From assembly GCA_902825875.1 (NCBI GenBank), contig CADECP010000021.1:66523-130522 (forward strand): 64,000 nucleotides of DNA, given 5' to 3'. This stretch comes from an uncultured Acidobacteriota bacterium. Lineage in GTDB: Bacteria > Acidobacteriota > Blastocatellia > RBC074. Shown one piece after another: positions 8,845-17,853 of this stretch. A program made the translations under genes and the position numbers. Within the stretch, counting starts at the first letter, position 1, and every line of letters starts with the position of its first letter. Below the pieces are notes generated by a model that was given only the letters and a program-made list of their open reading frames with translations, made no database searches and had not been told where the DNA came from.

Positions 8845-10152
8845 ATGTCATCAATCACTTTTGAAATCATCGCCATCTTCATTCTGTTGCTGGCCAACGG
8901 AGTTTTCGCCATGTCGGAAATGGCCATCGTTTCTGCGCGCAAAGCTCGGCTGAAACAGCAAGCCGATCAAGGCGACAAAAAAGCCGTTGCCGCATTGGCT
9001 CTGGCCGAATCGCCGGGGCCGTTTCTTTCAACCGTACAAGTCGGAATCACGTTGGTGGGAATTCTGGCCGGAGCTTTCGGAGGTTCGCGTTTGGCTGAAC
9101 GCCTGGCTCCGAGTTTGAGCGGATTGCCATACGTCGGCAAATACAGCGAAGGCATAGCGTTCGCAATTGTCGTCGCCATCATCACGTACTTTTCGCTGGT
9201 TATCGGCGAATTGATTCCGAAGCGGTTGGCTCTGCGAAGCGCGGAAAGTATTGCGCTGTTGGTTGCCGCTCCGATGAGCAAGCTTTCGCGTTTGGTGTCG
9301 CCGCTGGTGAACGTGCTGGATCGTTCGACAGACGGAATGTTGCGGCTGTTCGGTTTGCGCGAATCGCCCGAAGCTCCAGTGACAGAAGACGAAATCAAAA
9401 TCTTGATCGAACAGGGTATTCACGCCGGAGTTTTTGTCGAAACCGAACGCGACATGGTCGAACGCATCTTTCATCTGGCCGACCGCCGAGTCAGCGAGTT
9501 GATGGTTCCGCGAACGGAAATGATCTGGCTGAATGTGGACGATTCGCCCGAAGAAGTTTCTGCAACCATCAGCAACAGCCCGCATTCGCGCTTTCCTGTT
9601 GCTCAGGATTCGTCCGACAACATTCTGGGCGTTGTGCAGGTCAAAAACCTGTGGGCGCAAAGCCGCAATAATCACCCGCTGAACCTGAAAGCGATTTTGG
9701 ACAAGCCATTGTTTCTGCCAGAAGGCACTCCGGCGTTCAAGGCACTGGAAGCTCTGCGCCAGACCCGGTCGCAAATTGCTTTTGTGGTTGATGAATATGG
9801 CGGCGTCGAGGGCTTGGTCACGCTGAACGACATTTTGGAAGCCATCGTCGGCGAATTGCCAAACGCTGGCGACACGGCGGAACCGTTGTTTCAGCGACGC
9901 GAAGACGGTTCGTATCTGGTGGATGGTTCGTTGCCTGTGGCGGAGTTCAAAAAACTGTTTTCGATCAAACATCTGCCCGGCGAAGAAGACGATTGGTTTC
10001 AAACCATCGGCGGTTTTGTCATGACGCATCTGGGCAAAATCCCGCGCGCGGCGGATCAGTTTGAATGGGGCAATTTGAAATTTGAAGTCCTGGATATGGA
10101 TCGAAATCGCGTGGACAAATTGCTGGTCAAACAGATTCAACCGGCGAAATAA
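8845..10152 (+). CDS. hemolysin C/CorC-type membrane protein (DUF21, CBS pair, CorC_HlyC)
   Basis: 435 residues in the standard order: DUF21 transmembrane domain (about 1-195, with LLLANGVFAMSEMAIVSARKARL and GELIPKRLALRSAE), a CBS pair (about 205-330, with LMVPRTEMIWLNVDD, SRFPVAQDSSDNILGVVQVK and FVVDEYGGVEGLVTLNDILEAIVGE) and a C-terminal CorC_HlyC FAD-PCMH-like domain (about 345-430). Family members are CNNM-related and are implicated in Mg2+/Co2+ handling; the old hemolysin name is not a demonstrated function. No strong ribosome-binding site is visible before the ATG. Confidence 0.9.
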   Translation: MSSITFEIIAIFILLLANGVFAMSEMAIVSARKARLKQQADQGDKKAVAALALAESPGPFLSTVQVGITLVGILAGAFGGSRLAERLAPSLSGLPYVGKYSEGIAFAIVVAIITYFSLVIGELIPKRLALRSAESIALLVAAPMSKLSRLVSPLVNVLDRSTDGMLRLFGLRESPEAPVTEDEIKILIEQGIHAGVFVETERDMVERIFHLADRRVSELMVPRTEMIWLNVDDSPEEVSATISNSPHSRFPVAQDSSDNILGVVQVKNLWAQSRNNHPLNLKAILDKPLFLPEGTPAFKALEALRQTRSQIAFVVDEYGGVEGLVTLNDILEAIVGELPNAGDTAEPLFQRREDGSYLVDGSLPVAEFKKLFSIKHLPGEEDDWFQTIGGFVMTHLGKIPRAADQFEWGNLKFEVLDMDRNRVDKLLVKQIQPAK

Positions 10153-10156
10153 CCAA

Positions 10157-11305
10157 TCACCGAACCACAGGATCAAGGCGACCTCTGGGCGGGTGGCGCG
10201 TTGGAATTGGCGGCGCGGGAGGTTCTTCGTTGTCGGTTCGATGAAATACGATTTCCCAGAACGAGCGCCCCGACGTGAACAGCCGAACGGTCTGGCTGGC
10301 GACTTTGTCGGTTTCACCTCCGCCAAGCCCGATCACCTGTGGATACCATCCGAAGTTACTGAAAATCGGCAATCGTTCCGGCGCGCTCCAACCGTGCGGG
10401 TCGTCCGGGTTTCGGTTGTAGCTGACGTAAACTCCTTCCTGAGTCCAATTGCGATCGCTGGCGCGGTTGAGCAGCATCACGTACGTTTCCAGATGCGTGT
10501 TGTAATGTACCGACGGCCCCCAATAAGCGTTGGCGTTGGAACGATGCCAGTCAATCAATGCCGGAAACGTTACCGTCACCGCTCCGCCCAAACCTGAAGA
10601 ATTCCATCCGCCGTTCGACCATTTCCAAACCTTGCCCGTGGGATTGTCCAGGTTTTCGATTCGCATTCGCGCTACGGCTACGCCCTGTTCTGAAACCTGC
10701 CGATGATAAGTGCTGATAAAAAAATACAGGTATTCGCTGTTTTGATCCGCGACAACGGAAAAGTCGCCATTACCACCCGCGAAGTAAAAATTTGAAGTTG
10801 AACAGTTCAGCGAACCGGCGGGAGCGTCAAGCACGATTCCCAGATTTTGCCAGGTCAAACCGTCATCGCCGGAAACCAAAGCTCCGATGCGCGGCGCAGT
10901 CAGTCGAGAACTGTTGCCACAGAGTCCGGGAGGTTCGTTGTGATACCAAGCGTAAAGTTTGCCGTTGTCTGCGCGGTAGGTGGCTTCGATCCATTGACCG
11001 CCGCGAACATCGGCGCGCGGCGCAATGTAAACCGGCAAGGCAGGCCACGACAGACTGAACATGTTTGCGCCGCTGCTGCGAAACGGTTGTTGCGAAGAAG
11101 TGAAGACAAACAGATTGCCGTTGCTGTCCCATTCGGCGGGACTGTTGCTGTCAATGCTGTGAATTCGCCCTGTGCTGTCCAGCCCGCCGGACAACGCGAC
11201 CAGCGGAGCATCGCGCAATTCGATCAACGGCAAAGGCTCTGCCGCAGAAATTGAACCGATGACGGTCAGAAAAAACAGTGATCCGATCAAAAACTTCGTA
11301 ACCAT
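10157..11305 (-). CDS. secreted beta-propeller-like protein of unknown function
   Basis: 382 residues with a clear signal peptide (KFLIGSLFFLTVIGSISAAE). The mature part is rich in W, Y, G and N with blade-like segments: ATYRADNGKLYAWYHNEPPG, VSGDDGLTWQNLGIVLDAP, SEYLYFFISTYHR, WGPSVHYNTHLETYVMLLNR. The SGDDGLTW piece is a BNR/Asp-box. The arrangement resembles sialidase or GH43-like five-bladed propellers, but I see no convincing catalytic triad. The proline-rich C-terminus is short. GGAG lies just upstream of the ATG. The gene converges on the CBS-protein gene with a four-base gap. Confidence 0.65.
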   Translation of the reverse strand: MVTKFLIGSLFFLTVIGSISAAEPLPLIELRDAPLVALSGGLDSTGRIHSIDSNSPAEWDSNGNLFVFTSSQQPFRSSGANMFSLSWPALPVYIAPRADVRGGQWIEATYRADNGKLYAWYHNEPPGLCGNSSRLTAPRIGALVSGDDGLTWQNLGIVLDAPAGSLNCSTSNFYFAGGNGDFSVVADQNSEYLYFFISTYHRQVSEQGVAVARMRIENLDNPTGKVWKWSNGGWNSSGLGGAVTVTFPALIDWHRSNANAYWGPSVHYNTHLETYVMLLNRASDRNWTQEGVYVSYNRNPDDPHGWSAPERLPIFSNFGWYPQVIGLGGGETDKVASQTVRLFTSGRSFWEIVFHRTDNEEPPAPPIPTRHPPRGRLDPVVR

Positions 11306-11763
11306 AAAACTCCTTCTGCTGCTGATTTCAGCCAGCGTTGCGTGCGGTTTTGCGTGAAACCGTCGCTCTATTTACAAACCGGAATGACCGTGACAAACTC
11401 CGCCCGAAATGTGAGACGGAGTCGGTCGTTTTTACCCACAATGTTCGATTGCCGGAATCTGGGTTATTGGTTCATCAGCGCAATCGAATCTCATCGAAAA
11501 ACAAAAGAACAGAAAGTTAGCCGCCACTTGGAGAAGGTAAGGGGAAGCGTTATTCGCATCTGACGGGCTTCTATCAGGCCAGTTTTTGCTGATGATAAAA
11601 GCCAGTACGCTCGATGCCGTGGAAAGCTGTGCGTACTGGCTAAAAAGAACTCAGGTAAACAAGCGTTTTTTCTGTTTTCCCCGCGTTCGTCCTTTCAGAC
11701 GACTGTCGGTGGGAATTGGTTTACGAAAAAATGCTCAGCAACTTTTTTTGGAGACCTAACCAC
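11306..11763. other. 458-base non-coding interval between divergent genes
   Basis: Lies between the propeller-protein gene (minus) and the ArnT-like gene (plus). Short open frames here, such as 11338-11563, have arginine-rich, patternless translations and are not called. The notable element is a perfect 10-bp inverted repeat, GCCAGTACGC (11601-11610) and GCGTACTGGC (11631-11640), with a 20-base loop followed by TAAAAAG. A CTCCG/CGGAG pair occurs around 11400-11424. Confidence 0.5.
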
Positions 11764-13338
11764 ATGTTCCCCCTCCGCGCTGTCGGCGATGTCCATTCAT
11801 CGTCGTTTGCAAACCATTTGCGACTTTCTTTGCATAAACTGTTTACGGATCGCCGGTTTCATTTCGGCCTGATCGCCGTGATGGCGTTTTTGGTGTTGTT
11901 TTCCAAACTGCACATTGGCGATTTGGGCGGATATGACGATGCCGTTTACGCTCACGAAGGCAAACAGATGCTGGCCACCAATCAGTGGTGGAGCGTGTAT
12001 CTGAACGGCCAGCTCGATTTCGACAAACCGCCGCTGTTCGTTTGGCTGGAAGCCGTTTCGATGTGGATTTTCGGCGTGACGGATTTTGCCGCGCGCTTTC
12101 CATCAGCCTTGCTGGGGTTTGGAACGATCCTGCTGGTGTATTTCCTCGCCAGTGAATTGTCCGATTCGTACCGATTGCCGGTTTGGGCGATGCTGGTTCT
12201 GTTATGCACTCAGGAGTTCGTTCGGTTTTCGATGCGCGCAATGACCGATGTTCCGTTTACGTTTTTCTTCCTCCTGGCAATTCTGGCTTACCTGAAAGGA
12301 TTGAAACGGCCAAAGTGGTTTTTGTTGCTTGGAATGGCTGTAAGTTTGGCTATTTTGACGCGCTCGTATCTGGGACTGATTCCATTGGGAATTGTGCTGG
12401 CGCATTCGGCGCTGACCCGTCGCATCAAACCACTGCTCAACGGCTGGTTTTTAACAGGGCTGACGATTGCCATTGGTTTGCCGATGATCTGGTTCGTTTC
12501 GCAATACCAATTGCATGGTGCGGAGTTTCTGATCCGACATTTTTCGTTCACGGTCGAAAACCTGCCGATGACCGATGGCAAAGACGCCGTCCAGTTTCAG
12601 TCAGGTCTGTTTCAGTATCCGATCTTTCTGCTGCAAAGTTACTGGCCTTGGTTGCCGCTGTTGGTGGCGGGGCTGGCGCTGCAAATCCGAAAACTGGTGA
12701 AAAGCTGGGATTCGACCAGCGTGTTGTTGGTGGTTTGGGTGTTGGCGGTGATCGTGCCGTTCAGCCTGGTTCATTACAAATGGCTTCGTTATATTTTGCC
12801 TGTCTTTCCGGCGTTTTCGATTATGGCAGCCATGCCGATTTGTCAGTGGTTGGAATGGCGCCCGAAAAACGTTTTTCCATCGGTTCACCTGAAAATACTT
12901 TACGTTCTGCTCGGATTGTTGATGATAGGAATGGCTATCAACCCAAAATATCGAGACAGACCGGAAGAGTTGCGGCGATTAGCACCGATTGCCGAATCTG
13001 TGACTTCGCCTGAACGGCGAATCCTGCTGTACACCGAACGCGCTCCGCGAGACGCTCATCTGTTCCAGTTGATCTGGTATGCAAATCGCCATTGCGAATT
13101 GCTGAGCGAAAGTCGTGAGGTTTTCACACGCCTGGCAATCCATCCGAAATCGGCGGTCATCATGGACAAGGATGCGTTCAAGAATTCCGTGGGCAAGGTC
13201 GAATCCGGCGTCGAAGTGTTAGGCGAAACCGAAGGTTTTGTCTGTTGGACGATCAACGATTCGTTTTCGGAGAAAGAGGTTCCGGCAGACACAGTCAACA
13301 ACGCTTCGTCTCAATTTACGCCTTCGGTAGGCAATTGA
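11764..13338 (+). CDS. ArnT-like polyprenyl-phosphate-sugar glycosyltransferase (GT-C fold)
   Basis: About 524 residues with many transmembrane segments. The first periplasmic loop has YDDAVYAHEGKQM followed by FDKPPLFVWLEA and the arginine of FAARFPSALLGF; this DDA, DKPP and ARFPSA series is the signature of the GT39/GT83 family, which moves a sugar or aminosugar from a lipid carrier onto lipid A or proteins. I chose the ATG at 11764 with GGAG at 11750-11753; in-frame starts at 11716 (TTG) and 11731 (ATG) lack a better site. The next gene encodes a DPM1-like synthase that could make the lipid-linked donor. Confidence 0.85.
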   Translation: MFPLRAVGDVHSSSFANHLRLSLHKLFTDRRFHFGLIAVMAFLVLFSKLHIGDLGGYDDAVYAHEGKQMLATNQWWSVYLNGQLDFDKPPLFVWLEAVSMWIFGVTDFAARFPSALLGFGTILLVYFLASELSDSYRLPVWAMLVLLCTQEFVRFSMRAMTDVPFTFFFLLAILAYLKGLKRPKWFLLLGMAVSLAILTRSYLGLIPLGIVLAHSALTRRIKPLLNGWFLTGLTIAIGLPMIWFVSQYQLHGAEFLIRHFSFTVENLPMTDGKDAVQFQSGLFQYPIFLLQSYWPWLPLLVAGLALQIRKLVKSWDSTSVLLVVWVLAVIVPFSLVHYKWLRYILPVFPAFSIMAAMPICQWLEWRPKNVFPSVHLKILYVLLGLLMIGMAINPKYRDRPEELRRLAPIAESVTSPERRILLYTERAPRDAHLFQLIWYANRHCELLSESREVFTRLAIHPKSAVIMDKDAFKNSVGKVESGVEVLGETEGFVCWTINDSFSEKEVPADTVNNASSQFTPSVGN

Positions 13339-13380
13339 ATCCTTACCGAACGGTAACAGCTATTTTTTTCGGAGAAATGA

Positions 13381-14166
13381 ATGAACAGTAACCCGAAACC
13401 GTCCAAACAAACGTTCAGCATCAGCGCATTTTTCCCGGCTTATAACGACGAAAACTCCATCACTCCTTTGGTGGAAAAAGTGTCGGCCATTCTTCAGCAA
13501 GTAACTCACGATTACGAAGTGATCGTCGTCAACGACGGCAGCAGCGATGGAACCGCCGACGTTTTGAACGAACTGGCCACTCGATTGCCTTACTTGCGAG
13601 TCGTGCATCATCCGCGCAATCGCGGATACGGCGGCGCGCTTCGCAGCGGTTTTGAACACGCCACCAAAGACATGGTGTTTTATACCGATGGAGACGGCCA
13701 GTACGACGTTGCGGAAATTGCCAATCTGATTCCGCTGATGACCGACGACGTTGACGTGGTGAACGGGTACAAACGGAAACGTTCGGACAATCGCCGCCGC
13801 ATCGTGTTGGGCGGGATTTATAAATTTCTGTCGCGCAATCTGTTTGGATTGCCGATTCGAGATGTGGATTGCGATTTTCGGTTGATGCGCCGAACGATGA
13901 TTCAAAGCATCGAACTGACTTCGACCAGCGGAGTCGTTTGCACCGAAATGATTTACAAATTGCGTATGGCGGGTTGCCGATTTGCCGAAACGCCTGTGCA
14001 TCATTACCCGCGATTGCACGGGCAATCGCAGTTTTTCACCGTCAAACGAGTGGCGCGCACCGGATACGATTTTTTCCGGTTGTGGATGAAATTGGTGGTC
14101 GGGCGAAGATTGAATTTCGGTTCGGCGGGCAAAAGCAAATCAGCGGTCGAAACGACTTCAGTGTGA
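13381..14166 (+). CDS. family 2 glycosyltransferase, dolichyl/polyprenyl-phosphate sugar synthase-like
   Basis: 261 residues, soluble GT-A fold: SAFFPAYNDENSI at the N-terminus, EVIVVNDGSSDGTADVL, then HHPRNRGYGGALRSGFEHA, the metal-binding YTDGDGQYD and VDCDFRLMRR. This matches DPM1/GtrB-like enzymes that charge a polyprenyl phosphate with a sugar. There is no C-terminal two-helix anchor. CGGAG precedes the ATG. It follows the ArnT-like gene by 42 bases, which suggests that the donor synthase and the transferase act in series, though no aminoarabinose genes are nearby. Confidence 0.87.
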   Translation: MNSNPKPSKQTFSISAFFPAYNDENSITPLVEKVSAILQQVTHDYEVIVVNDGSSDGTADVLNELATRLPYLRVVHHPRNRGYGGALRSGFEHATKDMVFYTDGDGQYDVAEIANLIPLMTDDVDVVNGYKRKRSDNRRRIVLGGIYKFLSRNLFGLPIRDVDCDFRLMRRTMIQSIELTSTSGVVCTEMIYKLRMAGCRFAETPVHHYPRLHGQSQFFTVKRVARTGYDFFRLWMKLVVGRRLNFGSAGKSKSAVETTSV

Positions 14167-14200
14167 CAAGGCGTTGCGAAACAACTTGTCTTTGAAAATA

Positions 14201-14237
14201 GCCCCAACGGCTCACAGTTTTTGTGAGCCGTTGGGGC
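14201..14237. terminator. hairpin terminator between converging glycosyltransferase and flotillin genes
   Basis: Perfect 16-bp stem GCCCCAACGGCTCACA (14201-14216) with TGTGAGCCGTTGGGGC (14222-14237) and a GTTTT loop, placed between two converging stops. On the plus strand it is followed by ATTTGTCGTTT. Confidence 0.8.
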
Positions 14238-14246
14238 ATTTGTCGT

Positions 14247-15842
14247 TTATGAAACGTTCGCCTCAACCGGCGGCGCAGCCAATTTTGGCGTTTCGCCACT
14301 TGACTGAATGCCAAGTTGTGCAAGCACATCCGGCACGTTCAATCCCAACGATTGCAGTTGCTGCAACAGCGAAAAGATCATCGTCGGCCCGGTTTGGGCG
14401 AACCGATTGATCGGGTTTCCGCCATTGCCATTGCCGCCGGTGTCAATCATCACCACCTTGTCAATGTTGCTGAGCGGTTCGGCAACAGCTCTGAGCGCCG
14501 GAGCAGTGGCTTCAATGATGCCGGGCAATTTTTCCAGCAATGTTTGCAACCGCGCGGCGTCGTTGAATTCGCGCCAGGCGGCGGCTTTTTCTTTGATCGC
14601 GGCGGCTTCGGCCAGACCTTGCGCTTCGATTGCTTTGGCCTGAGCCAGACCTTGCGCCTGAATCTTTTCGGCTTCGGCGTTTCCAAGCGCGCGAATCTTC
14701 TCAGCTTCGGCGCGACCTTCGGCTTCGATGGCAGTGGCGCGTCCCTGACCTTCGCGTTGCAACTTTTGAGATTCGGCTTCGGCTTTGGCGATCATCGCCT
14801 GTTTGTGACCTTCAGCGGCCAGAATCGCGGCTTCCTGTTCGCCCTGAGCGCGCAAGACTGCGGCGCGGCGAGCGGCTTCAGCCTGTTTGACGACCGTCGC
14901 TTCCAATTCTTTTTCGCGCCGCATAACTTCCTGTTCCTGAACGGCGATCTGTTCCTGCGTGCGAATTCGTTCAACGCGGACTTCTTCAGCGACGACTTCC
15001 TGCCGAGCTTTGGCTTCGGCCAATGGGCCAGCCTGTTTGGATTTGGCGCGTTCTTTTTCGATTTCAGCCTCGTACTGCGCGCGTTTAACTTCGGCTTCGC
15101 GGCTGGACAACGCGATGTCGGCGTCGGATTCCAACCGGACTTTTTCGCCTTCCTGTAATGCTACCGAAGCTTTGATCTTGGAATCGCGTTTGGCTTCGGC
15201 TTCGCCGATTTCAGCGTCGCGTTTGACTTCCGCTGTGCGTCGTTTGCCCAGCGCGTCCAGATAACCCTCTTCGTCGCTAATTTCCTGAATGGTCAGCGCG
15301 TCCAGACCGATGCCCATTTTTTCCAGGTCAACGGCGGCTTCCGAAGTCAATTTTTGCGCGAAGCTTTGCCGGTCGTTGTTGATTTCTTCGACCGTCAGCG
15401 TGCCAAGAATTGCTCGCAGGTGGCCTTCCAGAGTTTGGAAAACCAACTTGTGGAATTCCTGAGTGTTCATGCTCAGAAAGCGTTCGGCGGCGGCTCTGAG
15501 CGATTCTTCGTCGCCTTTGAGTTTGACGTTGGCGACGGCTTTGACAGAAACGGGAACGCCTTTCGCCGTGTACGCGCGCGAAGTCGTCAACGGCACGGTC
15601 AGCACGTTCAAATCCAGATATTCGGCTTTTTCCAAAAACGGAATGACCAACGTCGCGCCGCCACGCACCAGCCTGTAACCGACGGTGGAACCGTCCGGCA
15701 ATTTTCGCCTGCGACCGGAAATCACGGCTGCCTGATTGGGCGAAACCTTGATGTAATTTTTGGCAACCATCATCAACGAAATGATGAATCCGCCGGCGAC
15801 GATCAATAAAACAATCGGAATCAAAAGAGTTGTGTCGAACAT
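14247..15842 (-). CDS. flotillin-like SPFH-domain membrane protein (YqiK/FloT type)
   Basis: 531 residues: one N-terminal transmembrane helix (LLIPIVLLIVAGGFIISLMMV), an SPFH/band-7 domain (about 30-200), then a long alanine/glutamate-rich coiled coil full of EAxA repeats (about 210-440) and a C-terminal glycine/asparagine-rich segment. Bacterial flotillins scaffold membrane microdomains. The ATG at 15842 was chosen because TGGAG lies eight bases upstream; the frame is open nine codons further without such a site. It follows the YqiJ-like gene by 39 bases, the arrangement known from yqiJ-yqiK. Confidence 0.9.
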   Translation of the reverse strand: MFDTTLLIPIVLLIVAGGFIISLMMVAKNYIKVSPNQAAVISGRRRKLPDGSTVGYRLVRGGATLVIPFLEKAEYLDLNVLTVPLTTSRAYTAKGVPVSVKAVANVKLKGDEESLRAAAERFLSMNTQEFHKLVFQTLEGHLRAILGTLTVEEINNDRQSFAQKLTSEAAVDLEKMGIGLDALTIQEISDEEGYLDALGKRRTAEVKRDAEIGEAEAKRDSKIKASVALQEGEKVRLESDADIALSSREAEVKRAQYEAEIEKERAKSKQAGPLAEAKARQEVVAEEVRVERIRTQEQIAVQEQEVMRREKELEATVVKQAEAARRAAVLRAQGEQEAAILAAEGHKQAMIAKAEAESQKLQREGQGRATAIEAEGRAEAEKIRALGNAEAEKIQAQGLAQAKAIEAQGLAEAAAIKEKAAAWREFNDAARLQTLLEKLPGIIEATAPALRAVAEPLSNIDKVVMIDTGGNGNGGNPINRFAQTGPTMIFSLLQQLQSLGLNVPDVLAQLGIQSSGETPKLAAPPVEANVS

Positions 15843-15881
15843 TGTTAAATCTCCAAAGGTTGAAAACACCGTTTACGACGT

Positions 15882-16457
15882 TTACGAATTGATGAACTGG
15901 TTGATTTCTTCGTCGGCGATGACGATGACGATTTCGTCGGCAACGTCTGAAATGACGACTGTGCTACCGGCTTCGATTGTGGCGTTGGCGTTGGTTCTCG
16001 CCAATTTCTCTATGCGCTCCGGGCCGACGCGACAATTGATCTGCCCGATTCCGCCGTGCGGAATCGTGACGGTCACTTGGGCCACACGACCTATCAGATC
16101 AAAGATGCTGATCGAACTCGAAGCCTGTTGCCGATGCAACAGCCTTGCAAACCAAAACACCACACCGCCCAGCGCGACGCCGCCTACCAAACCACACAAC
16201 GAACTGAGGAAGGTTCCTGCGCCAAGCTGCATTCCAATGAAGCCGAATCCGCCGAATGCAGTTAGAAAAACGCTCAGCACACGGCTGTCGAACCATCCCG
16301 GAGTTCCATCACCCAATCCGTCGGCTTCCAGTTCTACATCCAGACCGATCTGTTCAAACAAATCGCCCAGAAAAAACGAAGCTAAAAGAAAGAGGAACCC
16401 TGCGATGGCAATGATTAAAAACACGGTTGTCGCGTTGAATCCCAAAAGTTCGGTCAT
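15882..16457 (-). CDS. YqiJ/NfeD-like membrane protein with C-terminal OB-fold
   Basis: 191 residues with three or four hydrophobic segments (TVFLIIAIAGFLFLLASFFL; VFLTAFGGFGFIGMQLG; GLVGGVALGGVVFWFARLL) and a C-terminal beta-rich region (LIGRVAQVTVTIPHGGIGQI and AGSTVVISDVADEIVIVIA) like the OB-fold of NfeD-type flotillin partners. The ATG at 16457 is preceded by GGAAAGG; an in-frame GTG at 16481 would include that site inside the coding sequence. It is first in an operon with the flotillin gene. Confidence 0.8.
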   Translation of the reverse strand: MTELLGFNATTVFLIIAIAGFLFLLASFFLGDLFEQIGLDVELEADGLGDGTPGWFDSRVLSVFLTAFGGFGFIGMQLGAGTFLSSLCGLVGGVALGGVVFWFARLLHRQQASSSISIFDLIGRVAQVTVTIPHGGIGQINCRVGPERIEKLARTNANATIEAGSTVVISDVADEIVIVIADEEINQFINS

Positions 16458-16718
16458 AACTGCCTTTCCAAAATCAGTCACAAAGTTGTGAGTGAAAAAC
16501 CAACCAGTGATGGAAAACTACTTTTCACGTTTCGTTTTCTCGTTTTGTAAATGTGGGGAATGAATGACTATTTCGCCGATTTCGACCAAAATCGGTCGGC
16601 GAAAGATTTATCGCAACCCGCAATTCCGAATAGGGTGAATTTTCCAACCTGGCGGTAGATCGAATTGATAAAGCATCGGTACTGTAGAAAATTTTCCACG
16701 TTCGTCGGAGGAGCAAGA
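16458..16718. promoter_or_regulatory. divergent promoter region with a 9-bp hairpin
   Basis: Separates the flotillin operon (minus) from the ion-exchange operon (plus) and must hold both promoters. TTTCGCCGA at 16571-16579 pairs with TCGGCGAAA at 16596-16604. No confident -35/-10 pair was identified, so any operator role for the palindrome is a guess. Confidence 0.35.
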
Positions 16719-17834
16719 ATGACAACAATGACATTGATTCTGTTTGTGCTGGGGTTTGTATTGCTGGTGGTTGGCGGAGAGCTGTTGGTGCGCGGCGCTT
16801 CAAGTCTGGCAGAGGCGTTAGGGATTCCACCTTTGATTGTGGGATTAACAGTCGTCGCGTTCGGAACCAGCGCGCCGGAAATTGCCGTGTTGTTGAAATC
16901 GGCGTTTAGCGGTCAATCGGGTTTGGTCGTCGGCAATGTAGTCGGCAGCAATATCGCCAACGTGCTGCTGATTTTGGGGTTTTCAGCAATGGTCGCTCCG
17001 CTGGTGGTTTCGCGGCGGATCATTTTTATAGAAGTGCCGTTGATGATTGCCATCTCGATTTTGATGCTGTTGCTGTCGCTGGACGGCCAGTTGAGCCGAT
17101 TCGATGGAGTAATTCTGTTTTCAGGTTTTCTGATTCATCTGGCGTTTATGATCCGCGAACAGCGCCGGGCGGCAACAACCGGCGAAACGTTGCCGGCTGA
17201 ACCCGAAACTTCGGAAAACGAAATCTCCGATCGAAAGCGGACGCCGTGGGCAAAGAATGGATTGCTGGTGGCGGCGGGTTTGGTTGTTTTGGTTTTGGGG
17301 TCTGAATGGTTGGTAAACGGAGCCGTGGCAATGGCGCGCGCACTCGGCGTCAGCGAACTGGTTCTGGGGTTGACGATTGTTGCAATCGGAACTTCATTGC
17401 CGGAAATGGCGACTTCGATCATTGCAGGGCTTCGTGGGCAACGCGATATTGCCGTCGGTAATGTCATCGGCAGCAACATTTTCAACATCTTGTCCGGTCT
17501 GGGACTGACAGCATTGATTGCGCCACGCGGCATCGAAGTCAGCACCGGAGCTTTGCAATTCGACATCCCGGTGATGGTTGCTACAGCGGTGGCGTGTTTG
17601 CCGATCTTTTTCATCGGCCACCGAATCGCTCGCTGGGAAGGCGGATTGTTTTTTGCATATTACGTGGCATACACAATTTATCTGGTAATGACGGCTACAC
17701 GCCATCAAGCAGCAGCTCAGTTCCGATTGGTGATGCTGTGGTTTGTCATGCCGTTGACCATACTGACTGTGTTGATCTTTTTGTATCGAACTTTGCGCGA
17801 CAACAAACGACAGACCGTCTTATCGGAAAGCTGA
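16719..17834 (+). CDS. calcium/sodium antiporter of the CaCA family (YrbG-like)
   Basis: 371 residues with two homologous halves of about five membrane helices. Each half carries the alpha-repeat motif: GLTVVAFGTSAPEIAVLLKSA with VGNVVGSNIANVLLILG, and GLTIVAIGTSLPEMATSIIAG with VGNVIGSNIFNILSGLG. The glutamates of APE and LPE and the asparagines of GSN bind the transported cation. A cytosolic acidic loop (about 155-185) separates the halves. GGAGGAGCAAGA precedes the ATG at 16719; earlier in-frame codons lack a site. First gene of a three-gene operon. Confidence 0.92.
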   Translation: MTTMTLILFVLGFVLLVVGGELLVRGASSLAEALGIPPLIVGLTVVAFGTSAPEIAVLLKSAFSGQSGLVVGNVVGSNIANVLLILGFSAMVAPLVVSRRIIFIEVPLMIAISILMLLLSLDGQLSRFDGVILFSGFLIHLAFMIREQRRAATTGETLPAEPETSENEISDRKRTPWAKNGLLVAAGLVVLVLGSEWLVNGAVAMARALGVSELVLGLTIVAIGTSLPEMATSIIAGLRGQRDIAVGNVIGSNIFNILSGLGLTALIAPRGIEVSTGALQFDIPVMVATAVACLPIFFIGHRIARWEGGLFFAYYVAYTIYLVMTATRHQAAAQFRLVMLWFVMPLTILTVLIFLYRTLRDNKRQTVLSES

Positions 17835-17853
17835 ACTGGCTTGAGGAGGAACG

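Noticed and set aside
9028..10326. 432-codon minus-strand frame across the CBS-protein gene
   Set aside because: Antisense to DUF21/CBS coding sequence with intact motifs; the translation is low-complexity (F, R, Q, H) and motif-free.
11338..11563. Short frames in the gap before the ArnT-like gene
   Set aside because: Patternless translations and no initiation site; treated as non-coding.
14316..15158. 280-codon plus-strand frame opposite the flotillin coiled coil
   Set aside because: The repeats of F, G and L mirror the Glu/Ala/Lys repeats on the coding strand; no independent signal.
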